Shown here: positions 11,001 to 22,845 of the stretch, in pieces
Layout of the letters: each line of letters opens with the position of its first letter
Position numbering within the stretch: position 1 is the stretch's first letter
Origin: Linnemannia hyalina
Lineage: Eukaryota; Mortierellomycota; Mortierellomycetes; Mortierellales; Mortierellaceae
Direction: 5' to 3'
DNA: 64,000 nucleotides
NCBI GenBank assembly: GCA_019671135.1
Contig: JAHRHY010000005.1
Coordinates: forward strand, 744,001 to 808,000
Made by a program: the position numbers and the translations under genes
Notes under the pieces: model-generated
Told to the model about the DNA's origin: nothing
The model's database searches: none
What the model saw: only the letters and a program-made list of their open reading frames with translations

Positions 11001-13076
11001 TGGTTGGATCTGTTGCGCCTGCTGCAGACGACGCCGTTCCTCCTTGGATGATCGATGGAATCCTCTGGCAATCCCTTTGCCCTTGTTGCGATTGAACTCT
11101 GCAAGGGACGCAAACTGCTGCGATACTGTCGTCATGGGCGAAGATGACTTGTGGTGGTGCTGTTGAGTTCTGGAGGGAGATGTCCATGTGATCGAGTTTG
11201 AGGGTGAGTGGAAGGCGGACGGCGAAGCGGAGGAGGAGGTGCCATCCGGGGTGGAGGACATGATGCCCTGGTTGTTATTATCGTTGCAACGGTTGCCGAA
11301 CTTCATGTGGGAAGGAGAACCAGGGACGGAGGATGTGGGTGATGGGGTGTCTACGTCGACAAAGGTATCGTTCAGACCTGAATGGAAGGCTGCGCTTGAC
11401 GAGGATGCTTCTGCAGCGTCGATTGCGCTATCGGTGTCGTTGTCGTACTGTTGTTGTTGAAGAGCAAGGTGATGAAATAACTGGTGCTGGTGCATAGAAT
11501 GGAGCCCAGGGAGGAGGTTACAAGTATCGCGCGATAACGAAAGCCCAGATGAAGACGAGTACGACGATAAGCCCTGATTTGTAGTTGACGAAAAGGCTTG
11601 GAAGGTGGGTTGAGTTGTTCCTGTGCTTGATCTTCCTGCTTCTGTTGTCGATGAGGATGAGAATGGTCCAGTTGTTGCTGCAGGGGCTGCAGAAAAGTGT
11701 CGAGATTGAGAGACAAGTGGCGAGGTTGAGGATGTTCCTGGAAAAGCAGCAGAATCAACGACAGATGGGAGAGAGACAGAAGAAAGGACAACAGGGGCTG
11801 TCGTCAAGGTCGTCTTGTGGATGTCCATGCTGTTGTTATTTAAGGACATTGGCGGTGAGAGGGTGGTAGTCCAGTCTGCTGTAGCAGCAGCAGCATTGGG
11901 GTCACTGTCCTCCTTGTCATCCATAGTCAAAGGCATCTCGGAAGTGACAGCAGCGGTTGTTGCGGTGGTGGGAGTGATAATGGTGATGGTAGAAATAGAA
12001 GTCGATGCTACTTCAGGATGGGCGACGACGACAGGGTCCTTGGCCAGAGCTGAGGCGAGATCAAGTGATGCGACAGTCATCGAGACGGTCCGATACTTCC
12101 GCGCAGGGAGAGACGAGGAGGACCTTGATTTTGGGCACACGCACACGACTGACAGGCTATTGGGTAATGATGGGGGGTTTTGTTGTTGTCCTGAGGATAT
12201 CGTGGTCGGAGAATTGGGCGTAATAAAAGAGGAGGACGATGCTGCTGCTGCTGCAGGTGTTGTTGGTGTTGTCCGTGGAAGTGGCACGGACTGGCAGGAC
12301 AAACAGCTAGTTGGTCCGAGGGGAGGAGGAATAGGGGTGCTTGTTGTCTCCCTGTCTTGTTTTGGACAAGAGGGTTCGTCGTTGTTGTCGTGATTCAGAC
12401 TGACGTGACGATAATGACAATGACCCTGACTGTCACCACCACCAGTCGTCTGCTGCTGTTGTTGATGTTGTTCTTGTTGAGTGTGATCAGGTCCCGGATG
12501 ACAGAGGTCATGAAGACGATCATCAAAGTACGCCTTGTCTCCCTGAGGATATTGGTGTTGTCCTTGCCCTTGTCCTTGCCCTTGTCCTTGCTCTTGTCCG
12601 TGTCCTTGAGTAGCGTAAAGGAGGCGCCCCTGACCCTGCCTATGACAAATGTGGCGATACTCCCAATTGCTGCTGTTGTTATTGCTGCTGTTGTTGTTGC
12701 TGCTGCTACTCCTCGCCGATCCAGAAACGGAGCCTGCCATCTCACTCCTCCCTTCGCTCATCCTCTCCGGCACGGTGTTGTTGAGGCTGTTGAAATAGCT
12801 GTTGCTACTGCTAGAGGTGCGAATTCGCGAGGCGGAAGAAGCGGTGAAGTTGCAACTGACTAACTCGATGTTGTTATTATTATTGTTCTCGCCGGTCGAG
12901 GTTGCAGAGATGAAAGAGCAAGGCGAGGAGTTGACAGAGGACGAGAGGAGATCGGATATCCGTTGTGGACTGGAATAGAACGAATCGTCTCCAGTGCTGC
13001 CAAGGCGTGTGTTGATGTTGATGTTGCTGGGTCGGATTGGCCTTGACCCTGTTGCTTGGAATGGTGAGCTATCCAT
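8053..13076 (-). CDS. F-box/leucine-rich-repeat protein with C-terminal CaaX box, three exons
   Basis: Exons 13076-10911, 10812-10667 and 10540-8053 join in frame to 1599 residues. Residues 1 to about 690 are disordered, with Asn, Ser/Thr, Gly-Gln and Gln runs. The F-box straddles intron 1: GLPREIKIHIFRYLSTFQL, then SRSWRSIA and DGSLW. Leucine-rich repeats of the cysteine-containing type follow (ERLDLTGC, RKLNVSGC, REICLNGC). An acidic insert rich in Asp/Glu interrupts them, then more repeats (RRLELSGC, ERLSLSYC), a highly charged helix, a final repeat near LQIFDC, and a His/Gln-rich tail. F-box proteins recruit substrates to SCF ubiquitin ligases; the repeat type is that of Grr1, FBXL2 and FBXL20. 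The last four residues are CTIL, a CaaX box whose Leu favours geranylgeranylation. Introns are 98 and 126 bp. The start is the first ATG of a long open frame. Confidence 0.93.
12554..12607 (-). repeat. Gly-Gln coding microsatellite in the F-box gene
   Basis: CCTTGC/CCTTGT hexamers on the plus strand encode a run of Gly-Gln dipeptides in the disordered arm of the F-box protein. It is likely length-variable between strains. Confidence 0.7.
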
Positions 13077-15393
13077 GGCTCTTGGTGAATGGTGAGGAGG
13101 TAATAAGAGGGTGTAGAGAAAGGAGATGGCTTCCTGTTGTGCCTCGTGTTGTTCAGAGTCTAGAGTAATGGTATGAATAAAACGAGATATATGAAATGCA
13201 TGACCTGATTGTTATCACAAAGCACGTCGTACAAAGAATGAAGCGAAGGCAAAAATGATGCTTTTCTGGAAAGTGCAAGAAGAGAACGATGATCATGTCA
13301 CCTTTCTAATTGTTACTTATTTTACCTTCTTTTTTATTGCCGTCTGCCGTCTGCTGCTCTTTTGTTGCTGTTCGTCTTAGAGCGTGTTGATGATGATGGT
13401 GAACAACTGGACAGAGGCAGTTGCAAAAAAAAATGGCAAAAGAAGAACGAGTGAAGTGAAGGAAAGAAAGAATGGAGCAAAGGAGAAAAGGAAAAAATGC
13501 TCAAGGAAAAAAAAAAAAAAAAGAGGAAGGGCTAATCAAAGGGCGAGAGGGAGGGTCCCCGATCTGCGGGAAGAGGGAATGGAGCGAGTGGATGGGCGTG
13601 GATGCGAGCCTGATAGCAAACAAGGGTGTCCATTGGTACATTGGCAATTGGCACGGGAAAGAAAGGAGAAGAGGAAGAGGGTAATTACGCCCTCCCGCGC
13701 ACATCCATTTGTCTACATAAAGATACACATGCACGGGTGAGAGGAAGAACAGACGACACACCCAGGCAAATGACTCTGTTGTTTAATCTGCAGTGGCATT
13801 GGCGACAGAGGACAAGTAAGGAGAGACGCAAGGAAGGGGAGGAAGGAGGAAGGACAGGGAGACAATGAGAGGAAGTGACAGCCCCAATTGTCTAAAATGT
13901 TCCGATGTCACCACACCAAGGTCTTCTTTTTTATCTTCTTGTCTCTTTGTTCTTTTACTCCTATTGTTCAATGGCACGGACACTCCCTTTCTCCTTCTGT
14001 CCCTCACTCCCTGCGGCAGGACACACAATGAATGAGTGTGAAAATGTGTGGAAGTAAGAAGAAAGGGGATAGATGATGGTGTGCTCTTTGGAACAGTCCA
14101 AAGCCAGGGAAAGGGGATAATTGATGATGATGATGGATCAAGGGAAAGCACACTCATAAGAGATCAAGTAGCTCCCTCACTCTCTAATTCTCTTCATAGA
14201 CAAGGACGAAAAAGAAAAAAAGAGGGAGGACAAGGACAAGAAGGGGTAGGAAGTGAAAGAGGGGGAAGGAGCACAAGGGAAGGGGATCAAAGGGGGGTAC
14301 TGTAGTACTGTAGATGCAAAGGAGGGAGGAAGCTATTTCATTCAAGCGACTGGAAAGGGAGAGAATGAAAAAGGGGGGACACATATCGACAACATCGACA
14401 ACTACAATTCGCCCATCGTGCATTTCACTCGTTTGTTCGTACCAACCCATTCATCATTAATGTCGAGCAACCACTCGTTTATGATTGCATTCCCTCGTTG
14501 TGTTTCTATGGCTCGTGCTACTCTGCATCCCTTTTCTGTTCTATCCTCCTCTTCTTCTGCCCAATCCCTGTCTGCCCTCCTTTCTCCTTTCTCTCCGATT
14601 GTCTTGACTTTCTCCCGCCTATCTCACTCTCATTTTTTTTGGTTGAAGTCCATTGAAAGCAAAAACCATATCTCAATTTTCCTACTTTCGTACTTTCCTT
14701 CCTTTCTTCCTTCTTTCCTTCTATTTTTTTCATACCCCTAATGACCCCATGAACAACCATTATCATCACAAACAACAGCTAGGTAATGGCCTTTCCTTCA
14801 CGAGCAGACAGACAGTGGCGAAAAAATAAAAAAGGCAAAGAAACAACCTTCTCATCTTTTTTCATTGCCTTCTTTGCTTACCATCTTGCCATGGGATCAA
14901 CTCTATCTTTTTCCTCGGCGTCCTAGGCGACCAAAATGTCAAACTAAAGGGCAGTCAACCCTATTACACTCAAAAATTGCGCGTCTATTCTTCACTGCTG
15001 CTACGAAGAAAAGCCTAAACCAATCTCTAACTCTCATTAAACAAGATTATGCTCTGAAATGAGTAGCTCACTCGCCCCTTCATTTTATTTTGTAACGCGT
15101 CTTTATGAGAGCTCCCTTTTTTTTCCCTCTCTCCTGCCAAGAAAAAATACGCGTTCTGTGCTCACCGTTGACACCATGGGCACCCGAATGGCAACCAGCC
15201 GTGGGGGGTTTTCTTGGCATTGTGACAGAAATAGACGTAATCGCCAGCGCGGTAGTGAGATGTCGCTATTCAGTCGCCCTTAATAAACAGACGTTGATAA
15301 ATACTGACAAAGGCGTACAGCTTTCTCGCTTATTTCAACCAACAGAACCAACCTTCATTCCATCTGCAACCAACAACACACAATCCACAAAAA
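13077..15393. other. 2.3 kb intergenic region between divergent genes
   Basis: It separates the F-box gene (minus) from the secreted-protein gene (plus), so it should hold both promoters. Purine-rich stretches (13430-13680, 14210-14290) and C/T-rich stretches (14550-14720) are visible. Open frames here are low in complexity and have no domain signature. No gene called. Confidence 0.55.
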
Positions 15394-16506
15394 ATGAAGA
15401 CCCACTATATCTCCCTCCTCCTCGTCGCCATTGCGGCCCTCGTAAACAGCGCCCCAAATGCCAACGGATCCCAGGGACGCACACTCATTGGAGACGAGTT
15501 CACATACCGGACTCAAGGCGATAGTTCTCATAGCAACACCCATACCACCTCTACCACGACCATAACCAGGATCCACAAAGAACCGTCACCAGAAGCCGAG
15601 CAGTGGATCAGGGAACCTGGACTCTTTGATCGTCACGTTACTAGTTCCCCCACCACCATCGTCGTCTCGGACATCAAGGATACACCTGAGCCGAGGCAGC
15701 CATTGGATCGGCGTGGGTTGCTATGGGGCGGTAGATTGACAAGTATTAACAATGTAAACGACAACTCTCAGAACTCAAGGACGTATAACTCTCACGGTAA
15801 CCAATCCAAGACGATTACCAAAGTCGTCTCCACTACCGAGAACAGCATCGGCTCGCGTGGACGACTTGGTGGGGAAGACAGTTGGTTCGACATGGGCGCT
15901 GAGGAGGATAAGAACGAAAGGGTGTTGGACCACAGCCAGAGTCAGAGTCGACGATTCCTGTACGATTTTCACCCCAACCACAAGTCGCAACTTCAGCCTC
16001 GTCATCAAGGAGATGATATCGGTGTCAGCTCGATCGAGAAACGGGGGACGACAACATTGACGACCACTACGACGGCGATTGTTGATTTTGATGACAACGA
16101 GTCAAAGAAGACGGTAGATGACATTGCGCGTCGAAATCTTGTCACGATCCAGATCATCACCCAGAACACGAACACGAATAACAATGGACACAGCGTTGAC
16201 ACCAGCAGCCACAGCAACCACGTCTTTCCTGTCAAAGTGATCCATCGCAACAACAAGAGCAATAACAAGAGCAACAACAAGAGCAACAACAACAGCAACA
16301 ACAAGAGCCACAACGACAAGGAGAAGAAAAAGAGCGGTTCTTCTCCTCCTAATCCTCGCCCTGCTCCCAAAGGGAACACGAAGCCTATCGTCAAGTCTAA
16401 CCAATACAAGAACCACAACAAGACGGCTGATCAGTCCAAGAAGTCGGCGCACGCCACCAATAGCATGAAGACTAGCAACAAACCCCGGCCCAAGCACGCC
16501 CATTGA
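15394..16506 (+). CDS. Secreted low-complexity protein with dibasic sites
   Basis: A single-exon frame of 370 residues. It begins with a clear signal peptide (MKTHYISLLLVAIAALVNSA, cleavage likely after residue 20). The rest is polar and mostly disordered, with no domain I recognise and no transmembrane helix or GPI-type tail. Four dibasic sites suited to a Kex2-type protease lie at residues 106-107 (DRR), 186-187 (SRR), 216-217 (EKR) and 246-247 (ARR). Residues about 288-310 are Asn/Lys/Ser repeats coded by AACAAC/AAGAGC units, followed by a strongly basic tail. Short hydrophobic pieces such as GLLWGGRLTSI follow the first site. It could be a secreted precursor processed to peptides or a cell-wall-associated basic protein; neither is shown. 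The upstream 60 bases are a CAA-rich leader. Confidence 0.8.
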   Translation: MKTHYISLLLVAIAALVNSAPNANGSQGRTLIGDEFTYRTQGDSSHSNTHTTSTTTITRIHKEPSPEAEQWIREPGLFDRHVTSSPTTIVVSDIKDTPEPRQPLDRRGLLWGGRLTSINNVNDNSQNSRTYNSHGNQSKTITKVVSTTENSIGSRGRLGGEDSWFDMGAEEDKNERVLDHSQSQSRRFLYDFHPNHKSQLQPRHQGDDIGVSSIEKRGTTTLTTTTTAIVDFDDNESKKTVDDIARRNLVTIQIITQNTNTNNNGHSVDTSSHSNHVFPVKVIHRNNKSNNKSNNKSNNNSNNKSHNDKEKKKSGSSPPNPRPAPKGNTKPIVKSNQYKNHNKTADQSKKSAHATNSMKTSNKPRPKHAH

Positions 16507-17022
16507 GATGGCCCTATTAAATGCGTCACATGATATTGTATTAGAGTTTCGGAATGATCGAGTGGAGAGGGCGGGGAAAAATGGATTCGGCCGGGCAAAA
16601 AACATGGAATGCGGTTAGGGGTGTGTGGTGTATGTAAAGAGTGAGCGAGTAAAGTGCCGTTGGACAGAGACAGAAGAGGGATGTCGTGCTCTTTTTCGCT
16701 GTCTTGCATCTTCCCCACCGCCTTCGGACAAAGTTCTCCGAAGTAAGTTTCCTTTTATTTTCTGCTTACCTTCCCTCCACTACCTCGGTGGTCAACGAGA
16801 GACGCCACTTTTTTTTCGGTGTGTGTTCATTTTCTCCGGACACGGGAAAGTAAGTTCAATTGTAAGTGAACACGGAGCAGGCAAGCGACAAGACCGAAGC
16901 AACATACCAGCCAATAAATAAAATCCTTTTGTGTCTCCTCCTTCCCCCTTTTTTCCTTTCTTTCTTTTCTTCTTCTTTGTTCATCCCACCCCCAACAACA
17001 CCCTACTCACTCACTCATCACA
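16507..17022. other. Intergenic region upstream of catalase
   Basis: The last 90 bases are C/T-rich, ending in CACTCACTCATCACAATGG at the catalase start. No gene seen. Confidence 0.6.
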
Positions 17023-19377
17023 ATGGCCTCCACTCTTACCACCTCCAACGGAAACCCCGTCGAGGACAACCAGAACTCCATCACCGCCGGTCAGTACGGC
17101 CCTATGTAAGTTAATTCATCTCATTGCACTCATTGCACTCACTCATTCACACCCCACCGACATACACACACTCTCTCTTTTGTTCGCTGTATGCTCTACC
17201 CTTGATTGCTTTTTTCCCATGCGCAACGGCTATCTTTCTACAGGGCAACAAGGATCAGTGGAGGAGAATAAACACTTTCTTGCTTTTCCGAGCCGGACAT
17301 CCTCCATATCAACCTCCACGACCCGCCTCGGATGTGTTTGTTTGTCATTGTGGTTACACTCTTCGATAGTGTCTCTTTACAATGAAGTTAGGACTACACG
17401 GACCCACTCGTTCACGTCCATTCTCACCGCTTCCTTCTTTTTCCCTCGTTTTTCATGCTTGCATGCTCTACCCGACAACCTCTACTTCTCCCCACCTTTT
17501 TATTCCTCTTCTATCCGTGGAACATGCTGTTTTTATGCATGGGTCATTCAAACAATTGGAAAGAAACTAACCTCTTTCTTTTTCTCTTCTTTGATCTCAA
17601 TATGTGAACATGCGAATGGTGCAGCCTTCTTCAGGATTTCGCTTTGATTGACAAGTTGTCCCACTTTGACCGTGAGCGTATCCCCGAGCGTGTTGTCCAC
17701 GCCAAGGGAGCTGGAGCCCACGGTTACTTTGAGGTTACCCACGACATCTCCAAGTTCACCAAGGCCAAGTTCTTGAACCGCGTCGGCAAGCGCACGCCTC
17801 TCTTCACCCGTTTCTCGACCGTCGGAGGTGAGAAGGGTTCGGCCGATACTGCCCGCGATCCCCGCGGTTTCGCCGTCAAGTTCTACACCGAGGAGGGTAA
17901 CTGGGACATGGTCGGAAACAACACCCCTGTTTTCTTTATGTAAGTTTTCTTGTCTCTGATCTGGTCTTGTCAGGGGTATTAGGGTTAACATTGGACTACT
18001 TCAACGCGGACACAGCCAGAAGCCAGCAAGTGAACAAGAAGAAGGCTGCGCTGGCCAGACAACAAAAATAATTGAATTCAATGGGAGTGGACCCCGATGG
18101 TCCAAAAAGAACAGGAACAAATCGAAATAGAGCCGGTTCCCCTCTTTTTTCTCCAAATCACATGTCATCCGTTGAAGTATTTTTCTTTTCGCTTTATGCT
18201 CTCTTCTGTTTGTTCCGGGAAGAACGACTGGTTGGATGGACATAAATCAGGAAAGAGATCCACGGACTAAAGTATTCAAATGACTGATATCGTATTATCC
18301 ATCTTTAATAACCCTCTTAATAGCCGTGACCCCATCAAGTTCCCCGACTTCATCCACACCCAGAAGCGCAACCCCCAGACCAACTGCGGTGATCCCGATG
18401 CCTTCTGGGACTTCATCTCCCTCGTCCCCGAGACCCTTCACCAGGTCGCCATCCTCTTCTCCAACCGCGGTACTCCCGATGGTTACCGTCACATGCACGG
18501 CTTCTCCTCCCACACCTTGAAGCTCGTCAACGAGGCCGGCGAGTCCCACTTCGTCAAGTGGCACTTCAAGTGCGACCAGGGTATCAAGAACTTCAAGGCC
18601 GCCGAGGCTGCCAAGCTCGCCTCCTCCGAGCCCGACTACGCCACCGCCGATCTCTTCAACGCCATCGCCAAGGGTGACTTCCCCTCCTGGTCCGTCCACG
18701 TCCAGGTCATGACCACCAAGGAGGCCGCCACCTACCGCTGGAACCCCTTCGATGTCACCAAGGTCTGGTCCCAGAAGGACTACCCTTTGATCCCCGTCGG
18801 AAAGATGGTCCTCAACCGCAACCCCGACAACTACTTTGCCGAGGTCGAGCAGGCCGCCTTCTCGCCCTCGCACATGGTTCCCGGTATCGAGGCCTCAACC
18901 GACCGCATGCTCCAGGGACGTCTCTTCTCCTACCCCGATACCCACCGTCACCGCCTCGGTACCAACTACCAGCAGATTCCCGTCAACGTTCCCTACAACG
19001 CTCGCATTGCCAACCAACAGCGTGATGGCCACATGGCCGTCAACGGCAACGGAGGCTCTGCCCTCAACTACGAGCCCAGCTCTTTCGGAGGTGCCAAGCA
19101 GACTGCTGTCGCTTCGACTTACTCTTCCTTCGAGTTGAACGCCATTGCTGCTCGCCACATCATCCAGCTCTCTGATGAAGACTTTGTCCAGCCCGGTAAC
19201 CTTTACCGCCTCTTGTCTGCCGAGGAAAAGTCTGACTTGATCGACAACATGGCCGGCCACTTGAAGAACGCCAAGGTCTTCCTCCAGGAACGCCAGGTCG
19301 GACACATCAAGCGTGCCGACAAGGAGTGGGGTTCCCGCCTCGAGGCCAAGCTCAAGGCCCTCCAGTCCAAGGCTTAA
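17023..19377 (+). CDS. Heme catalase (small-subunit type), three exons
   Basis: Exons 17023-17105, 17625-17939 and 18324-19377 give 483 residues, the usual length of small-subunit catalases. Both introns (519 and 384 bp) begin GTAAGTT and split an ATC Ile codon, rebuilding GPILLQDF and FFIRDPIKF. The enzyme breaks H2O2 down to water and oxygen. Catalytic His53 lies in [11 protein letters not shown], Asn127 in GNNTPVFF, and the heme-ligand Tyr336 in [12 protein letters not shown], with the following Arg/His pattern of the family. The N-terminus has no secretion signal. The last three residues are SKA, a weak look-alike of the peroxisomal PTS1 signal, so peroxisomal or cytosolic location is open. 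Codon use is strongly C-ending, as in highly expressed genes. An AATAAA lies at 19427-19432. Confidence 0.97.
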
Positions 19378-21380
19378 ATATGTCGTTCTCTCTTTGTACC
19401 TACACAACTCTTTACCCATTTTTGCAAATAAACCACCTTTGTACATGTAACTACAAGTTTCCATCTATTTGTCGTCTACTTTATCGTGATTAGGCGGGAC
19501 ATCTAGCTAGGTTCTTTGATATCTCGGACAATTTGACTGGAAATGCTGATCGTTGTTTGTTTCGCTTGATTGGTTTGTTCTTTTGTTATGTGTTTGAAGC
19601 AGAGATCGATGCCGCACCCCCTGACACACGCTCACAGTCATTTTTTTTATTATTATTCCTTTGCTCTGACCTCTCTCTCCTTCGGAATGCACCTAGTCAG
19701 CGACTGGCGATATTTTTTCTGAATCATCCATTAGTTGCATTGCCGTCAGTCTTGGCCTACACTCCTTTTTGCTCTAGAGTGTTGACTGTGTGGGATCATT
19801 TAAAAAGAAAAATACCGGCGGGGCGACCGAGCACCTTCTCTTGCCCACCTTTTTTTTTCTTTCTGTTATGAGACAGTATGCAAACTAGTGCCCACAGGAT
19901 GATAGAGATGACCCCCGATCGATTTCTGCCTTTGACTGGGGTGGATTCAAACAAAAGGAGAACGCCCTGGCCGCAATGTTTGACCTTGTTCATTTCGTCA
20001 TTTCTTTCTTTCTTTCTTCTTTTCTGTCTAGACAGCTTTGTGGCCACACCTTTTTCTTTTGATGATGACGATGATAGTTGCCGGCAGCCTGCGCCTCAAG
20101 TCGCCCAAGCCTCCACACCTAGGAAGAGAGAGAGAGAGGGAAAGAGTCAGAGAAAAGAGACAACGCCAACAAGAAGCAGAAGAAGAGAAGAAGGGAATAA
20201 GGAGCCTAGACAGACAGACGATGTCAGGACCTATCGCAGCCCTTCTGCCTGCGGCCACTCCATGTCCATCTGTCCATCTGCGAACGAGGCATTTTTTTTG
20301 CGTACAAGCCACCAACTTTAAAAATTTTGATGACCACCAAGGTCTCTCTTCGTTCTCTATCTCTTCTTATCCTTTCTCTTCTCCTCAATCCACTCCGATT
20401 AACCCTCAACCCTTCACTCCACTCTTCTCCATTCCTGTTCCTTTGAACAAACAACAGTCAGCCCACTCACAAACACACACCCTTTCAAACCCCTTCCCAC
20501 TCCAACCTTCTGCGCCTCGGGTGCCATTTTATGCCTCCTTTGTTATCCAATGAAAAAAAACGATCCTTCTAGTAGACCCTACACTATATCTTCCACAACC
20601 ACCTCCCGACGAGCAGCCGCAGGAAACCACGCCAACTGCCTCGTCACCTTCCTCACCGAATTCTACTCTACATCGTGCTTGGATGATCCCTAACTTGAGC
20701 ACTTGATTCCTCATCAAACCAACCTTTTTTTTGCTTTTCCTTTTTTTACTCAACAACACACTCTTTCAACAAAACAACCATCAAACAACAAAAAAAGTAA
20801 ATCAAACAGCAAAAAAAACCAACCTCTCCTCTCACAACACATCCTCATTCTCTTCCGCCTTCGCATCCGCTTTTGCAGTACGAAGAAAAAAAAAGAAACA
20901 GTTGCAAACGCATAATCCTCCTCCTTTCGTTTGATCAGTCCTCCGCTTCTCTCCCTTTTTCCATCCCTTCCATACTTTTCTCCGCACTTTTTTTTCCCTA
21001 TTATCACACCTTTTTTTTGTTGGAATATCAGGCAAGTTAACTCTCAATGGCAATGACGATATATGATAAAAACATAGATGCTTAGCCAACGGATAATAGA
21101 CTGTGTAGTCTGTCGACAGGAGTACAGTAACATTAACCCATGCTCTTTCCTCTCTTGCTCTTTGACTCTGCACTGAACTGTATTGCATTGTTATCTTGTG
21201 CCTTTCCTCTCTTTTTATTCGTCCCTTCATCACTTAGAAAGTATTTTTACCTTTATTCAATTTAATACTCCCCCGATATCCCATACAACAACTGCAACCA
21301 CCAAGCAGCAAAAGCAAAACAATAATCCGCATCCCTCCCCCTTCACACACAATATCTTACCCAGCCCTATTTCATATACA
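19378..21380. other. 2 kb intergenic region upstream of the PRL phosphatase
   Basis: It contains the catalase 3' UTR, then C/T- and CAA-rich sequence (20340-21000) that could belong to a long or spliced leader of the downstream gene. No frame with a recognisable domain was found on either strand. Confidence 0.55.
19427..19432 (+). terminator. Polyadenylation signal of catalase
   Basis: A perfect AATAAA occurs 50 bp after the catalase stop codon. Confidence 0.5.
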
Positions 21381-22845
21381 ATGAGCACCATCTCTGCCAA
21401 CTCCTCCGCTCACGCCCCAGTCAGCATGTTCCGCTCCGTCTCGACAGAGTCCTCCGGCTCAACCATCGCCGTCAATCCCTCGACCGCTCGTCTCCAGAGA
21501 CTCCCCACTCCTCCCCGCAGCCCTGGATTGGCCCCCCTCGGACGCCAGCTGACCCTGATCGAGCCCCCCATGACCAAGGGCATCCGCTTCTTGATCCTCG
21601 ATTGCCCCACCGACTCGACTTTGCCCTTTTACATGCAGGAGTTGAAGCGCAACAATGTCACCGACGTTGTCCGCTGCTGCGAGCCCACCTACAGGGCAGA
21701 GACCCTCCGGGCTGAGGGCATCACTGTTCACGACTGGCCCTTCCGTGATGGAGCAGTGGTACGTCTTCGATTGATTTTGTATTTACACCAAGAGCATCAC
21801 CGCTACAATGACAGGACGACAGGAGCTGACTAATATAGGAAAAGTGGGCAAGTGGACAAACAAGGACCAGCAACTTCTATGATAATCAGGCAATCAGGAG
21901 ACATTTGCCGAGGAAAAGGCATGATCACAAAGAGCACAGAATGGACAGGATAGAACAGCCAACACGCAATTAATAGGGGAGCACGGCAGAGCAAAGAGGA
22001 AGAAGAGGTGGCGCAAATACACGAAAATGGATTCTGGATGAGTCGACGCTTTTATATTTCGAGCTGCGGTTGAGCAAAAAAGATTCTTTCAGCCAGCAAA
22101 CCGGCACGTTTTTCCTCCTGTCTTACATTGGCGTTCTTCAAAAAAAAAAGGATCTCAAGAGTGGGCTAATGCCACCTTATCTTTGCCCTCTTCATCATCG
22201 CGCATCATCCTCTACGACACCCTCCAATTCTCCTTGTCTCTTTTTCCCTTTCCTCACCGCTTGCATCGATCACAGGGGTAGTGCGATCTGTGCAGGAGGA
22301 AAGAGGTGATTGGTTGACTCTATTTCCGAAAAAATCTAGCCCTAGCCCAACAAAAAAGTAAGCTGCGGCGCATCGGCCACAAGCTTCGAGGTACGCAAAA
22401 CAGAAATTAATCAAGATGCGTTTATTTTTGTTTGAAAAAATAGCCTCCTGTCAACATTATCAAGAACTGGTTGCAGCTCGTGGATACCCGCATTGTCAGA
22501 CGCCGTAGTGGATCGCCCTCGGCGAGCGAGGAGGAGGAGGACACCCCCACCGCTCCCACCATTGCTGTCCACTGCGTCGCTGGCTTGGGCCGTGCTCCCA
22601 TTTTGGTTGCGATTGCGATGATTGAGCTCGGCATGGCCAACCTGGACACTGTCGAGTTTATCCGTCGCCGCCGCCGTGGATGCTTCAACAGCAACCAGAT
22701 CCAGTACATTGACGGCTACAAGCGTGGCAAGATCCTGAAGAACTCGCTTGGTAGCGGATCAAGCGCTGCTTCGGGCGCCTCGTCTGGTGGTGCAGCCAGC
22801 GGATTGAAGAACGGACTGAGCAAGATGTTCCGGCTCAAGGCTTGA
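21381..22845 (+). CDS. PRL/PTP4A-like protein tyrosine phosphatase, two exons
   Basis: Exons 21381-21758 and 22444-22845 give 259 residues; the intron is 685 bp (GTACGT...TAG). About 65 Ser/Pro-rich residues precede the phosphatase domain. The active-site loop HCVAGLGRAP has Cys170 and Arg176 and the Ala after Arg that marks the PRL group. The general-acid loop reads DWPFRDG, so the second Asp of the usual DD pair is kept and the first is Arg. A 17-residue Ser/Glu-rich insert sits just before the P-loop strand. Animal PRLs are farnesylated at a C-terminal CaaX and bind CNNM magnesium transporters. Here the C-terminus is a Ser/Gly-rich linker and a basic helix ending FRLKA, with no CaaX. Role in growth or Mg2+ control is inferred from the family only. 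Confidence 0.92.

Noticed and set aside
13384..14741. Several Lys/Arg- or Ser/Phe-rich open frames between the F-box gene and the secreted-protein gene
   Set aside because: They are translations of purine- or pyrimidine-rich intergenic DNA, with no domains or splice-consistent extensions.
18295..18873. Minus-strand open frame opposite catalase exon 3
   Set aside because: It is Gly/Val/Asp-rich, a typical antisense shadow of biased codon use in a highly expressed gene.
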